From Gammaproteobacteria bacterium (GTDB lineage Bacteria > Pseudomonadota > Gammaproteobacteria > Halothiobacillales > Halothiobacillaceae), in NCBI GenBank assembly GCA_029335925.2, contig JARJMX020000115.1, forward strand, positions 1-14,170: DNA of 14,170 nt. Reading direction: 5' to 3'. A program made the position numbers and the translations under genes. Under the pieces are notes generated by a model that ran no database searches, was not told the origin of the DNA, and saw nothing but the letters and a program-made list of their open reading frames with translations. Positions 6,764 to 14,170 of the stretch are shown piece by piece; the first letter of the stretch is position 1; each line of letters starts with the position of its first letter.

Positions 6764-8602
6764 TCAGCCCGAATCAAGAGGGCGCACGCTCTCTTCCACG
6801 AGACGGGCATCGAGGCGCTCTTCGAGCTTGCGCACGACGGGATCGTTCCGCAGAGATTCAACCGCCCCCAGCTGACGTGTCTCCTCCTGCTGCTTGCGCA
6901 CCTGCGCCGGCGTGTTCTGAACCGGACGCCCTTCCTCGTAGCGCAGACGCACCTCCATGCCGAGCACCTTGGAGAGCGCCTTGCGGATGGATTCTTCCGC
7001 GAGCGGGGTGCGCAAGCTGGCATGGCTGGGCGGGCAGCGCAGGCTGATCTGGGGGCCGTTCTGCCCGACCAGTTCGGAATTCTCCGCAAGCATCAGCGCC
7101 ATGCCCTTCAGCTCAAGACGCGGCAGCAGGCGGTGCCAAGCCCCAGCATCGAGCGGCTTTCGGATCGAAGTTCCTTCGACCCTCTCCGGCAAAAGTTCTT
7201 GCGGTGTCAGTCCATCGAGGATCTGCCCTCCGGCGGACATCGATTCGGACCGCGCGACAGCAGGTCGGGCGGGCTCACTGCGCGGGGCATCCGTTGGGGG
7301 CTCAGGCCCAAGCGAGGCGGCGGAAACAGGCTCGGCAAAGGACTCGCGGCGCCCAGGAGGTGACGGCTGAGACACTACGCGTCGCGCAACCGCCTCACCG
7401 ACAGGCAGGTTGCGGACTCCATCTCTGGAGGCCACCCTTTGGGTGACGTTGACGGCGAAGCTCGCATGAGCCCGCGTCCCAACGCCGTTTCCTTCGGCGT
7501 TGTTAACCCCAGTATCCACCGGCACGAAGGCGAGCATACGCAGCAGCGTCATCTCCAGAGCCATGCGCGCGCTCGGCGCCAGCGGCAGGTCACGGCGACC
7601 ATGCAGAGCGATCTGGTAGTACAGCTGCACGGCATCGGGCGCAAGGCGCGGGGCGAACTCGCGCACAAGTGTGGGCGAGGCCTCGAACAGCTCGGCATCA
7701 GCCTCCGGCATGAGCTGATACACGGCAATGGCGTGCAGCAGGCCGAGCAACTCGGCCAGAACTTCGGCGTAATCAGGCGCACCTTGAGCCAGCTGGCCGA
7801 TGGCATCAAACAGCGCCGGAGGATCCTGCGCGATCAGCGCCTCCATCAGAGCGCGGATGCGGGCCTCGGAGGTCAGCCCGAGCATAGCGCTCACCTCCTC
7901 CTCGCTAACCCTACCTTGACCGTAGGCGATGGCCTGGTCAAGCAGGCTCAGTGCATCACGTAGGCTGCCATCCGCCGCACGCGCAAGAAGCTGCAGGGCA
8001 CCGTCATCGAAAGCGATATTCTCAGCCTTCAGTACGTTCGCCAGCCGATCGTGGATCATGCGCCTCGAAAGGGCTTTGAGGTGGAAATGCAGGCAGCGCG
8101 AAAGCACCGTGACGGGCAGCTTCTGCGGGTCGGTGGTGGCGAGCAGAAACTTGACGTGCGGCGGTGGTTCCTCGAGGGTCTTCAGCAGGGCGTTGAAGCT
8201 CGACTTGGAGAACATGTGGACCTCGTCGATGAGGTACACCTTGTAGCGTCCGGCGCTCGGCGCGTACTGCACGTTGTCGAGCAATTCGCGGGTGTCGTCC
8301 ACACCGGTGCGCGAGGCGGCATCCACCTCGATCAGGTCGACGAAGCGTCCTTCATCGATCGATCGGCAGGCCATGCATTCGCCGCAGGGATGGCTGCTGA
8401 CGCCGCGCTCACAGTTGAGCGCCTTGGCGAAGATGCGCGCCACGGTCGTCTTGCCCACCCCACGGGTGCCACTGAAAAGGTAGGCGTGGTGCAGACGCCC
8501 CTCGTCCAGGGCGGAGGTCAGGGCGCGCAGGACGTGCTCCTGACCGACCATGTCTTCGAAGCGGCGTGGACGCCATTTGCGCGCGAGGACCTGATAGGTC
8601 AT
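6764..8602 (-). CDS. dnaX: DNA polymerase III subunits gamma/tau
   Basis: The 612-residue clamp-loader ATPase has the length expected of tau. It loads the beta clamp and holds polymerase cores and DnaB together. Visible elements: Walker A GTRGVGKT (45-52), a zinc module (C64, C73, C76, C79), Walker B DEVH (126-129) followed by the [16 protein letters not shown] block, sensor 1 in [11 protein letters not shown], and the SRC arginine finger (R169). Lid and collar domains run to about residue 365, then a long Ala/Pro/Ser/Arg-rich linker, then the polymerase-binding C-terminus (about 480-612). The ATG at 8600-8602 has only a weak ribosome-binding site. I looked in the linker for the A-AAA-AAG slippage site used to make gamma in E. 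coli and did not find it. ybaB and recR follow. Confidence 0.97.
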   Translation of the reverse strand: MTYQVLARKWRPRRFEDMVGQEHVLRALTSALDEGRLHHAYLFSGTRGVGKTTVARIFAKALNCERGVSSHPCGECMACRSIDEGRFVDLIEVDAASRTGVDDTRELLDNVQYAPSAGRYKVYLIDEVHMFSKSSFNALLKTLEEPPPHVKFLLATTDPQKLPVTVLSRCLHFHLKALSRRMIHDRLANVLKAENIAFDDGALQLLARAADGSLRDALSLLDQAIAYGQGRVSEEEVSAMLGLTSEARIRALMEALIAQDPPALFDAIGQLAQGAPDYAEVLAELLGLLHAIAVYQLMPEADAELFEASPTLVREFAPRLAPDAVQLYYQIALHGRRDLPLAPSARMALEMTLLRMLAFVPVDTGVNNAEGNGVGTRAHASFAVNVTQRVASRDGVRNLPVGEAVARRVVSQPSPPGRRESFAEPVSAASLGPEPPTDAPRSEPARPAVARSESMSAGGQILDGLTPQELLPERVEGTSIRKPLDAGAWHRLLPRLELKGMALMLAENSELVGQNGPQISLRCPPSHASLRTPLAEESIRKALSKVLGMEVRLRYEEGRPVQNTPAQVRKQQEETRQLGAVESLRNDPVVRKLEERLDARLVEESVRPLDSG

Positions 8603-8632
8603 GTCGATCTCGGCAAGTCTCGGGAATTTTTG

Positions 8633-8638
8633 ATTCTA
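8633..8638 (-). promoter_or_regulatory. dnaX: Possible -10 element of a dnaX promoter
   Basis: The minus strand reads TAGAAT here, about 31 nt before the dnaX ATG and downstream of the terminator at 8687-8713. A new promoter is needed if that terminator is efficient. No good -35 hexamer is seen at 16-18 nt upstream, so the call is weak. Confidence 0.35.
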
Positions 8639-8686
8639 ACAGAGTCCCGTGATCGGACGGCATGAACGCGGGCGACGGAGAGATGC

Positions 8687-8713
8687 AAAAAAGGGGCACC
8701 GGAGGGTACCCCT
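8687..8713 (-). terminator. Intrinsic terminator between the ffs region and dnaX
   Basis: On the minus strand a 9-bp stem AGGGGTACC/GGTGCCCCT (one G-T pair; 8713-8705 with 8700-8692) with a CTCC loop is followed directly by TTTTTT (8692-8687). This is a canonical rho-independent terminator. It lies 84 nt before the dnaX start and ends any transcript that crosses the structured region downstream of ffs. Confidence 0.9.
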
Positions 8714-8739
8714 TGATTGCAAGCCATAGATGACTTGGA

Positions 8740-8772
8740 CGAAGATCAATCACGCCAAGTGATCGATCTTCG
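8740..8772 (-). repeat. Long hairpin in the ffs-dnaX intergenic region
   Basis: Arms 8740-8753 and 8759-8772 are complementary over 14 positions around a 5-nt loop. The only mismatch in the plus strand (A8748/C8764) becomes a G-U pair in minus-strand RNA, so that RNA would fold without interruption. It lies between two terminators and belongs to no gene I recognise. A structured RNA or a palindromic protein site are both possible. Confidence 0.65.
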
Positions 8773-8810
8773 CAGCGCGTTACGGACATGTGCCGCAACG
8801 AATCGAGTTA

Positions 8811-8830
8811 AAGAAGGGCCAGATGCCCTT
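8811..8830 (-). terminator. ffs: Probable terminator of the 4.5S RNA gene
   Basis: On the minus strand AAGGGC (8830-8825), loop ATCTG, GCCCTT (8819-8814) then CTTT follow the SRP RNA by about 20 nt. The 6-bp stem is short, so termination may be partial. The second, stronger terminator at 8687-8713 would catch read-through. Confidence 0.55.
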
Positions 8831-8847
8831 TGTTTGTGTTAATAGGC

Positions 8848-8958
8848 GGCGAGGCGCACCCCCCACATCCCGGCGCCCGTGCGCACCGCTACCGTTGCTT
8901 CCTTCCGGACCTGGCGGGGTTGACGGCTGCCCGTCGCGAGAGGACGAATGCGCCCGCC
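8848..8958 (-). ncRNA. ffs: Signal recognition particle RNA (4.5S RNA, bacterial small type)
   Basis: The minus strand contains the almost invariant tip of SRP RNA, CAGGTCCGGAAGGAAGCA (complement of about 8893-8910), with the GGAA tetraloop and the asymmetric internal loops that bind Ffh. The ends were set by pairing the 5' GGCGGGCGCA with the 3' TGCGCCTCGCC. This gives about 111 nt, close to the 114 nt of E. coli 4.5S RNA. With Ffh and FtsY it targets membrane proteins to the translocon. It follows tRNA-Ser on the same strand, a common neighbourhood. No promoter is evident between the tRNA terminator and its 5' end, so it may depend on the tRNA promoter. End positions are good to about 10 nt. 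Confidence 0.92.
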
Positions 8959-8994
8959 ATGGACGCGGGCTCCGGGGCCTTTTTGACCGCCCCG

Positions 8995-9021
8995 AGAAAG
9001 GAAAGCCCTGATTTGCAGGGC
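8995..9021 (-). terminator. Terminator after tRNA-Ser
   Basis: On the minus strand GCCCTG (9021-9016), loop CAAAT, CAGGGC (9010-9005) is followed by TTTCCTTTC. The 6-bp stem with a split T-tract lies 9 nt after the tRNA CCA end. It would separate the tRNA from ffs, though possibly incompletely. Confidence 0.7.
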
Positions 9022-9029
9022 CTCAAATC

Positions 9030-9120
9030 TGGCGGAGAGAGAGGGATTCGAACCCTCGATACGGGATGACCGTATACACACTTTCCAGGCGTGCTCCTTC
9101 AACCACTCGGACACCTCTCC
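9030..9120 (-). tRNA. tRNA-Ser (anticodon GGA)
   Basis: The minus strand folds as a type II tRNA. The acceptor stem is GGAGAGG (9120-9114) with TCTCTCC (9040-9034), discriminator G9033 and an encoded CCA (9032-9030). A D-arm with GAGTGGTTGAAGG, an anticodon loop CTGGAAA reading GGA, a long variable arm (a serine identity feature), and a T-arm GAGGG-TTCGAAT-CCCTC complete it. The anticodon reads UCC and UCU codons. It is close to the E. coli tRNA-Ser(GGA) in sequence. ffs follows on the same strand. Confidence 0.97.
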
Positions 9121-9126
9121 GGTCAT

Positions 9127-9141
9127 GCGCCATCCCGGCGC
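9127..9141 (-). repeat. Small hairpin in the tRNA-Ser leader
   Basis: GCGCC (9127-9131) pairs with GGCGC (9137-9141) around ATCCC, between the predicted transcription start and the tRNA 5' end. It would form in the precursor and may guide processing. Confidence 0.4.
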
Positions 9142-9154
9142 AATGTGGAGGCGA

Positions 9155-9183
9155 ACTCTACCGGAGATGGGCTGATAATTCAA
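9155..9183 (-). promoter_or_regulatory. Sigma-70 promoter of tRNA-Ser (and possibly ffs)
   Basis: The minus strand has TTGAAT (9183-9178), a spacer of exactly 17 nt, and TAGAGT (9160-9155). Both hexamers match 4 of 6 consensus bases or better, and the predicted start near 9148 lies about 28 nt before the tRNA. The discriminator is G+C-rich, as in stringently controlled stable-RNA promoters. Confidence 0.75.
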
Positions 9184-9240
9184 TGGCTGGAGAACAAACA
9201 CTGGAGCATAAACCCCATCGTTCTAAGCACCGTTGTAAGA

Positions 9241-9256
9241 GCAGCGCCCCCGCTGC
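9241..9256 (-). terminator. Possible weak terminator of the era-rlmD operon
   Basis: On the minus strand GCAGCG-GGGG-CGCTGC (9256-9241) is a perfect 6-bp stem followed by TCTTAC, 46 nt after the rlmD stop. The T-tract is poor. No better hairpin was seen in 9184-9301, which otherwise appears empty. Confidence 0.35.
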
Positions 9257-9301
9257 AAGAAAGCAAACATCGGCCCGAGGGCGGGTCTTCTACACCGGGC
9301 T

Positions 9302-10618
9302 CTATTTCGGCTCGAAAACCGCGATGGATTCGACATGCGCGGTGTGCGGGAACATGTCCATCACCCCGGCAGTCTTCAACCGATAGCCATGCTCGTTGAC
9401 CAGGATGCCGGCATCACGCGCCAGGGTGGCGGGGTTGCAAGAGACATAGACGATACGCTTGGGGCGCATCTTGGCCAGCAACGGCATGATCTCCATGGCC
9501 CCGGCACGCGGCGGGTCGAGCAGAATCTTATCGTAATGTTCCTTCATCCACGGTAAAGCGGGGTCTGGCTCGAACAGATTGCCGACGAAGTGGCGGGTGT
9601 TATCGATGCCATTGCGACGGGCACTCTCCTCACCGCGGCGCACCATGGCCACATCCCCCTCCACGCCTACCACCTCCGCGACGCGGCGGGCCATCGGCAA
9701 GGTGAAGTTGCCTAGCCCCGCAAACAGATCAAGTACGCGCTCTTCGGGTTGCAGGTCGAGCAGGTCGAGCGCAAGGTCGACCATCTTGCGATTGAGCTCG
9801 CCGTTGATCTGAATAAAGTCGACCGGCAGGAAGTCAATGCGCACGTGGTGCGTGGGGTGTGCGTAATATAGCTCCCCTTCTTCCGGCCACAGGCGGTGCA
9901 CGCTGTCCGGTCCGGCGGGCTGCAGGAACAGGTGCAGGCCGGTGGCCCTGGCGTAGTCGATGAGGCGTTCTCGGTCACCTGCGCTCAGCGGATCCATATG
10001 GCGGAAGACCAGGGCAATAGCGTTGTCGCCGACCGCGACCTCGATCTGCGGAATGCGCTCTTTCGCCTCCATGTCCGTAATCAGGGTGGCCAATTCCTGC
10101 AAACGCTCGCCCACGCTCGGATCCAGCACCTCACAGCGGGCAAGCTCAGCAAGGTAGGGGCTGCCGCGCTCGCGGAAGCCGACCAGCACCTTGCCCTTCT
10201 TGGCCACCCACTTCACGCCCAGGCGAGCGCGGCGGCGGTAGCCCCACAACGGCCCGGTCAGTGGTGGAAGGATGTGCTTGGGCTCGACCTTGCCGAGCTG
10301 GCGCAGGTTATCGAGTACCACCCCTTGCTTGGCATGGATCTGCGCCGTATCGCGCATGTGCTGGAGCGTGCAGCCGCCGCACACGCCAAAATGTGCACAG
10401 CGCGGCTCGACCCGCTCAGGAGAGGGTTCGATGACCTCAAGCACCTCCGCCTCGTCGAAACGACGGTGGAGACGAGTCAGGCGAGCCTTGATCCGTTCGC
10501 CCATAAGCGCGCCATCGATGAAAACAACCTTGCCAGCGTGCTGGGCCACGCCTCGGCCCTCATGGGAAAAACCAGTAATGTTAGCCTCGAAGATCAGGCC
10601 CTTGCGCTTGCTCGACAT
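9302..10618 (-). CDS. rlmD: 23S rRNA (uracil(1939)-C(5))-methyltransferase
   Basis: The 438-residue protein uses S-adenosylmethionine to make m5U in 23S rRNA. It has a TRAM RNA-binding domain (about 6-62) and an iron-sulfur ligand set C74, C80, C83 and C162. In the Rossmann domain are SAM motif I DLFAGLGNF (297-305), LLDPPR (366-371), the catalytic nucleophile C394 in YVSCNP and the general base E430 in HVES. The length matches E. coli RlmD (433). The ATG at 10616-10618 starts just before the TRAM domain; longer in-frame starts would overlap cysM and add non-conserved residues. No strong ribosome-binding site is seen. It is 19 nt after cysM and last in the operon. The closely related RlmC is less likely because of the length and the TRAM domain. 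Confidence 0.93.
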   Translation of the reverse strand: MSSKRKGLIFEANITGFSHEGRGVAQHAGKVVFIDGALMGERIKARLTRLHRRFDEAEVLEVIEPSPERVEPRCAHFGVCGGCTLQHMRDTAQIHAKQGVVLDNLRQLGKVEPKHILPPLTGPLWGYRRRARLGVKWVAKKGKVLVGFRERGSPYLAELARCEVLDPSVGERLQELATLITDMEAKERIPQIEVAVGDNAIALVFRHMDPLSAGDRERLIDYARATGLHLFLQPAGPDSVHRLWPEEGELYYAHPTHHVRIDFLPVDFIQINGELNRKMVDLALDLLDLQPEERVLDLFAGLGNFTLPMARRVAEVVGVEGDVAMVRRGEESARRNGIDNTRHFVGNLFEPDPALPWMKEHYDKILLDPPRAGAMEIMPLLAKMRPKRIVYVSCNPATLARDAGILVNEHGYRLKTAGVMDMFPHTAHVESIAVFEPK

Positions 10619-10637
10619 GGAATCTTGATGTGTGGAA

Positions 10638-11537
10638 TCAGGCAGGAAAGACCCCGGTGGAGAGGTAACGATCGCCACGGTCACAAACGATGGTGACAAT
10701 CACGGCATCATGCAGGCCCTCGGCCAGGCGCAGGGCGGCAGCCATGGCCCCGCCGGAGGAGATGCCGGCGAGCAACCCCTCGCGCAGCGCCAACTCGCGG
10801 GTCATGGCCTCAGCCTCCTCCTGAGTAACATCCATGATCCGATCCACTCGCCGGGGGTCGAAGATCTTGGGCAGATAAGCCTTGGGCCAGCGGCGAATGC
10901 CAGGGATGGAGGCCCCCTCCGCGGGCTGCACGCCGATGATCGTAACAAAGGGGTTCTGCTCCTTGAGATAGCGCGAGGTGCCCATGATGGTACCGGTGGT
11001 GCCCATAGCGCTGACGAAGTGGGTCACGCGCCCGCCCGTGGCCTGCCAGATCTCCGGCCCGGTGGTCTCGTAGTGGGCGCGAGGGTTGTCCGGGTTGGCG
11101 AACTGGTCGAGCACCCTGCCCTCCCCACGCGCCTGCATGGCAAGGGCAAGATCGCGTGCCCCTTCCATGCCCTCCTCCTTGCTGACCAGAATCAGCTTGG
11201 CACCGTAAGCGCGCATGATCTGGCGGCGCTCGATGCTCAGGTTCTCCGGCATGATCAGGACCATACGATACCCCTTGATGGCGGCGGCCATGGCCAATGC
11301 GATGCCGGTGTTGCCGCTGGTGGCCTCGATCAAGGTATCACCGGGTTTGATCTCACCGCGTCGCTCGGCGTGCTCGATCATCGATAGTGCCGGCCGGTCC
11401 TTCACCGAGCCGGCCGGGTTGTGGCCCTCGAGCTTGGCGAGGATGAGGTTGTTTTGGCCCGCGGTCAGATGCTGCAGGCGCACCAGGGGGGTGTGGCCAA
11501 TGGCACCGGACAGGGCGGGCAGTGTAATGGGATGCAT
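10638..11537 (-). CDS. cysM: Cysteine synthase B (O-acetylserine sulfhydrylase, CysM type)
   Basis: The 299-residue PLP enzyme makes cysteine from O-acetylserine and sulfide; CysM-type enzymes can also use thiosulfate to give S-sulfocysteine. PLP binds K46 in NPAGSVKDRP. The substrate loop is TSGNTG (73-78) and the phosphate loop GTTGT (179-183). CysM rather than CysK is indicated by the C-terminal CDRGDRYLSTGVF (285-297) and the IPGIRRWP segment (211-218). The ATG at 11535-11537 has GAGGAT 6-8 nt upstream, overlapping the acpS stop; the gap to acpS is 10 nt. Thiosulfate use would fit a rhodanese-bearing organism, but that is inference. Confidence 0.95.
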   Translation of the reverse strand: MHPITLPALSGAIGHTPLVRLQHLTAGQNNLILAKLEGHNPAGSVKDRPALSMIEHAERRGEIKPGDTLIEATSGNTGIALAMAAAIKGYRMVLIMPENLSIERRQIMRAYGAKLILVSKEEGMEGARDLALAMQARGEGRVLDQFANPDNPRAHYETTGPEIWQATGGRVTHFVSAMGTTGTIMGTSRYLKEQNPFVTIIGVQPAEGASIPGIRRWPKAYLPKIFDPRRVDRIMDVTQEEAEAMTRELALREGLLAGISSGGAMAAALRLAEGLHDAVIVTIVCDRGDRYLSTGVFPA

Positions 11538-11547
11538 GCGGTGATCC

Positions 11548-11925
11548 TCAACGCGTCATGATGACGAAGGCGACCGCATAGTCGGTCTCGTCGCTCAGGG
11601 AAAGATGGCAGCCGCGGACGCCAAGGCGCTCAGCGAGCAATGCCGCAGGGCCATGCAAGCGCAGCAGAGGCTTGCCCAAGGGGTCGTGATCCACGGCAAT
11701 GTGCTTAAACCCCAAGCCATCCCGGAAACCGGTGCCCAAGGCCTTGGCCGCCGCCTCCTTGGCGGCAAAGCGCTTGGCTAAGAAACGGGCCGGGTCAGCC
11801 TGACTAGCCAGACAGGCGTGCTCATCCTCCGCGAGCAGACGTGCCGCGAGTGCCTCGCCATAGCGCCCCCACAGGCGGCTCATACGGGCAATGGCGACGA
11901 TGTCGGTGCCGATGCCGTAGATCAT
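11548..11925 (-). CDS. acpS: Holo-[acyl-carrier-protein] synthase
   Basis: The 125-residue protein transfers 4'-phosphopantetheine from CoA to apo-ACP, needed for fatty-acid synthesis. The Mg2+ ligands D8 (GIGTDIV) and E57 (RFAAKEAAAKAL) are in place, and the C-terminal HLSLSDETDYAVAFV is typical. The ATG at 11923-11925 lies 7 nt after the pdxJ stop with GAGGG as ribosome-binding site. The order pdxJ-acpS is the standard gammaproteobacterial one. Confidence 0.96.
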   Translation of the reverse strand: MIYGIGTDIVAIARMSRLWGRYGEALAARLLAEDEHACLASQADPARFLAKRFAAKEAAAKALGTGFRDGLGFKHIAVDHDPLGKPLLRLHGPAALLAERLGVRGCHLSLSDETDYAVAFVIMTR

Positions 11926-11932
11926 GCCGCCC

Positions 11933-12679
11933 TCAACGGCGCATCAGCCGCGCCTCGACCATCAGCCGCTTCATCTCGCGCACCGCCTCCGGCAGACCGA
12001 CGAAGATAGCGCGTGCGATGATGGCGTGACCGATGTTGAGCTCGCGTATCACCGGAAGGGCGGCGATCGGCTGTACATTGTGGTAGTGCAGGCCGTGACC
12101 AGCATGGACTTGCAGGCCGAGTTCCGCCGCATGGACCGCGGCACGCTCGATGCGCTCGAGCTCGCGCTGGCGGGCTAGGCCATGAGCATTGGCATAATGA
12201 CCGGTGTGGATCTCGATCACCGGCGCGCCCACCCGCACGGCGGCCTCCACCTGGGCAAGATCAGCATCAATAAACAGTGATACCCGAACCCCAGCCTCGG
12301 CCAGACGAGCGCAGGCCTCCTTGATACGCGCCTCCTGACCCAGCACGTCGAGTCCCCCCTCGGTGGTCAGCTCCTCGCGCCGCTCCGGCACCAGGCAGCA
12401 ATCCTGTGGCTTCAGGCGTTCGGCAATGACGAGCATCTCCTCAGTCACCGCCATCTCCAGGTTCATGCGGGTCTGCAGCATGCCGCGCAGGATCTCGACA
12501 TCGCGATCCTGGATGTGACGACGATCCTCCCTCAGGTGCAGGGTGATGGAATCGGCACCGGACTGCTCGGCCAGCAGGGCGGCATGGACCGGCTCAGGAT
12601 AGCTCTCCCCGCGCGCCTGGCGCAGGGTAGCGACGTGGTCGATGTTCAGCCCAAGCAGGATGTCATTCGGATGGTTCAC
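11933..12679 (-). CDS. pdxJ: Pyridoxine 5'-phosphate synthase
   Basis: The 248-residue TIM-barrel enzyme condenses 1-deoxyxylulose 5-phosphate with 3-amino-2-oxopropyl phosphate, the last step of the DXP-dependent vitamin B6 pathway. Conserved blocks are [16 protein letters not shown] (9-24), HLREDRRHI with catalytic H48, MNLEMA with E75, [16 protein letters not shown] (94-109) and GHGLHYHN with H195. The start is a GTG at 12677-12679, because no in-frame ATG exists upstream nearby; AAGGAA lies 9 nt before it. This start overlaps the recO stop by 17 nt, which suggests translational coupling. Confidence 0.96.
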   Translation of the reverse strand: MNHPNDILLGLNIDHVATLRQARGESYPEPVHAALLAEQSGADSITLHLREDRRHIQDRDVEILRGMLQTRMNLEMAVTEEMLVIAERLKPQDCCLVPERREELTTEGGLDVLGQEARIKEACARLAEAGVRVSLFIDADLAQVEAAVRVGAPVIEIHTGHYANAHGLARQRELERIERAAVHAAELGLQVHAGHGLHYHNVQPIAALPVIRELNIGHAIIARAIFVGLPEAVREMKRLMVEARLMRR

Positions 12680-13418
12680 GGTGATGGCTTCCTTCAGCTG
12701 ATGGATGGGGTAAAGTTCGCCCTACCCCCAGGGCCACTGCCAGAAGCTCGCGCGAGCGCAAGGGCCTAGGACCGAGGTGCGGGGCCAGCAGACCGTGCAG
12801 GATCAGGCGGATCTCACGCGCCGTGGCAGGGTCGTCACAGCGCCCTGCGGCCAGATGCAACAGACTGGCGCCGCGTACCGTGGCAGGACCGTCCTCCGCC
12901 CGGCACACCCCGGACTCGGGGCAGACATGATACATCCTCTCCGCCTCCACCGGCGTGCCATCAGCACAGCAGTCCCAGGCTGGGGCCCAGCCCAATGCTT
13001 CGAGCAGCTGCTTCTCGAACAGGCGCAGGATAGGGGCCTCAGACGCACCACTACCCAAGGCCCCGAGCGCCTCGGTGTAGCGGTCAAACAGCTCGGGATG
13101 GGGGGCGTCACGCGGCAGCAACCGCATTAAAAGCTCATTCAGGTAATAACCGCAAGCCAAGACTCGTCCGCCCACCAGCCGGGGCTGGCTCACCAGTTCC
13201 TCGGCGGCTCGCAGCTGAGCCAGTTCGCCCCGCCCACGCAGATCCAGCCACAGGAGGCGGAAGGGTTGCAAACGGGCACGCAGGCGGCTGTTGCCCCGCG
13301 CACCCCGGGCTATCACGCCACGCCGCCCCCCCTCGCGCAGGAACACCTCGAGCAGCAGGCTGGTGTCGCGCCAGGGCCGGGCATGCAGGATGTAGCCCCG
13401 TTCACCCCATGTATCCAC
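12663..13418 (-). CDS. recO: DNA repair protein RecO
   Basis: The product of about 251 residues is of usual RecO length. It anneals single strands and, with RecR, loads RecA at SSB-coated gaps. The N-terminal OB-fold begins [22 protein letters not shown], followed by ARGARG and RLQPF. A helical domain carries [15 protein letters not shown] loop with two adjacent Cys and a later CPESGVC could be a degenerate zinc site. I chose the GTG at 13418: GGGGGAG lies 8 nt upstream and the encoded start fits the family. A TTG at 13439 would add 7 residues and lacks a ribosome-binding site. It lies 33 nt after era and overlaps pdxJ. Its partner RecR is encoded in the same window, in another operon. Confidence 0.93.
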   Translation of the reverse strand: MDTWGERGYILHARPWRDTSLLLEVFLREGGRRGVIARGARGNSRLRARLQPFRLLWLDLRGRGELAQLRAAEELVSQPRLVGGRVLACGYYLNELLMRLLPRDAPHPELFDRYTEALGALGSGASEAPILRLFEKQLLEALGWAPAWDCCADGTPVEAERMYHVCPESGVCRAEDGPATVRGASLLHLAAGRCDDPATAREIRLILHGLLAPHLGPRPLRSRELLAVALGVGRTLPHPSAEGSHHREPSE

Positions 13419-13451
13419 CGGCCACACTCCCCCTTTCAAGGCGGGCAGGGA

Positions 13452-14170
13452 TCAGGACTCGCCGTAACCCAGCGCGCGCAGAGCACGCTCGTCATCCGAC
13501 CAGCCGCCCTTGACTTTGACCCACAGGCGTAGAAAGACCTTGGTGCCAAGCAGATTCTCGAGGTTGATGCGGGCGCGGCGGCCGATCTCCTTGAGCATCT
13601 CGCCATTCTTGCCGATCAGGATGGCCTTCTGCCCTTCCCGCTCGACCCAAATCAGGGCATCGATGCGCGTCAGCCCCGGCTCGACGGTGTAATTCTCGAT
13701 CTCGACCGTGACTCCATAGGGGACCTCGGCATGCGTCAGGCGGGTGATCTGCTCGCGCACGAACTCGGCGGCGATGAAGCGGGCGCTCGCAGTGGTCAGG
13801 GTATCTTCGTCATACACCGCAGGCCCTTCGGGCAGCCGTTCGGCGACGGCCCGCTCCAGCTGGACGAGGTTGCTGCCCTTGCGCGCGGAGATGGGGATGA
13901 TCTCGGCAAAGTCGAAACGTGCCGCCATTTGTTGCAGGAAGGGCAACAGCGCGGTCTTGTCGGCCTGTCGATCGACCTTGTTGATGGCAAGGATCACCGC
14001 CACCTTCACTTGATGCAGGCGTTCAAGCACCTCGGCGTCTTCATCGGTCCAGCGCATGGCCTCGATCAGGAACACCACCACGTCCACGCCCTCAAGGATG
14101 CCTTGGGCTGTACGGTTAAGCACACGGCTTAGGGCACGCCCCGTGCTCTTGTGCAGCCCCGGGGTATCGA
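13452..14170 (-). CDS. era: GTPase Era (N-terminal end outside window)
   Basis: The visible C-terminal 239 codons belong to Era, an essential GTPase that binds the 3' end of 16S rRNA and helps 30S assembly. The frame runs off the window edge just upstream of the G3 motif DTPGLH. G4 is NKVD and G5 is in PISARKGSN. The KH domain has the ILIGKNGEMLKEIG loop and ends with the typical VKVKGGWSDDERALRALGY. G1 and the switch I region lie outside. It heads the run era-recO-pdxJ-acpS, with rnc expected further upstream. Confidence 0.97.
   Translation of the reverse strand, partial: DTPGLHKSTGRALSRVLNRTAQGILEGVDVVVFLIEAMRWTDEDAEVLERLHQVKVAVILAINKVDRQADKTALLPFLQQMAARFDFAEIIPISARKGSNLVQLERAVAERLPEGPAVYDEDTLTTASARFIAAEFVREQITRLTHAEVPYGVTVEIENYTVEPGLTRIDALIWVEREGQKAILIGKNGEMLKEIGRRARINLENLLGTKVFLRLWVKVKGGWSDDERALRALGYGES

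Noticed and set aside
5577..6875. A 432-codon plus-strand open frame.
   Set aside because: It runs antisense across hinT, recR, ybaB and the end of dnaX, all of which are certain. Its translation is His/Arg/Gln-rich with no motif.
7481..7501. Hairpin in the dnaX linker considered as part of a programmed frameshift signal.
   Set aside because: No slippery heptamer lies just upstream in the correct frame; the hairpin alone is common by chance in DNA of this composition.
8409..8798. A minus-strand frame crossing the dnaX start, two intergenic hairpins and a terminator.
   Set aside because: A terminator lies inside it, it overlaps the DnaX P-loop region in another frame, and it has no ribosome-binding site or domain.
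9896..10696. A 266-codon plus-strand frame opposite rlmD.
   Set aside because: rlmD has all catalytic and cluster residues in the other strand; the plus frame shows no domain.
1..14170. CRISPR arrays, insertion sequences, prophage genes, toxin-antitoxin or defence modules.
   Set aside because: Reading both strands I found no regularly spaced direct repeats, transposase or phage motifs, or small paired regulator genes; almost all sequence is assigned to conserved housekeeping genes.

Overview
The window is about 62% G+C, densely packed chromosomal DNA. It reads as an ordinary housekeeping region of a gammaproteobacterium. The strongest taxonomic clue is the minus-strand order (rnc beyond the edge)-era-recO-pdxJ-acpS, extended here by cysM and rlmD. 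Orn, RsgA and tRNA-Ser(GGA) are all of gammaproteobacterial type. A secreted mono-haem cytochrome and a rhodanese would suit a sulfur- or redox-active lifestyle, but that is weak inference and I cannot name a genus.

Positions 1-1028: the 3' part of a rhodanese-type sulfurtransferase (+) converges on orn (-). Positions 1029-4174 (+): a small c-type cytochrome overlaps phhB by four bases and a strong intrinsic terminator follows. Only about 30 nt beyond that terminator, mgtE and rsgA follow as a close pair. Positions 4224-5400 (+): an N-terminal remnant of a CapA-like protein, an 11-bp inverted repeat across its stop codon, a DUF4395-type membrane protein, and a hairpin terminator at the convergence with hinT.

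Positions 5420-9183 (-): a transcription direction starting at a clear sigma-70 promoter before tRNA-Ser(GGA). The tRNA is followed by a terminator, the 4.5S SRP RNA gene (ffs), a second terminator, a structured intergenic segment, a third terminator, and then dnaX-ybaB-recR-hinT. dnaX, ybaB and recR form a commonly conserved replication/repair cluster.

Positions 9302-14170 (-): era (5' end cut by the window edge), recO, pdxJ, acpS, cysM and rlmD are closely spaced or overlapping and are most likely one operon linking ribosome assembly, recombination, vitamin B6, acyl-carrier and cysteine metabolism.

I see no CRISPR array, insertion sequence, prophage, toxin-antitoxin or defence system. The items most worth checking are the structured segment between ffs and dnaX, the decayed capA, the atypical catalytic site of PhhB, the apparent lack of a usual distal haem ligand in the cytochrome, and the terminator directly in front of mgtE.
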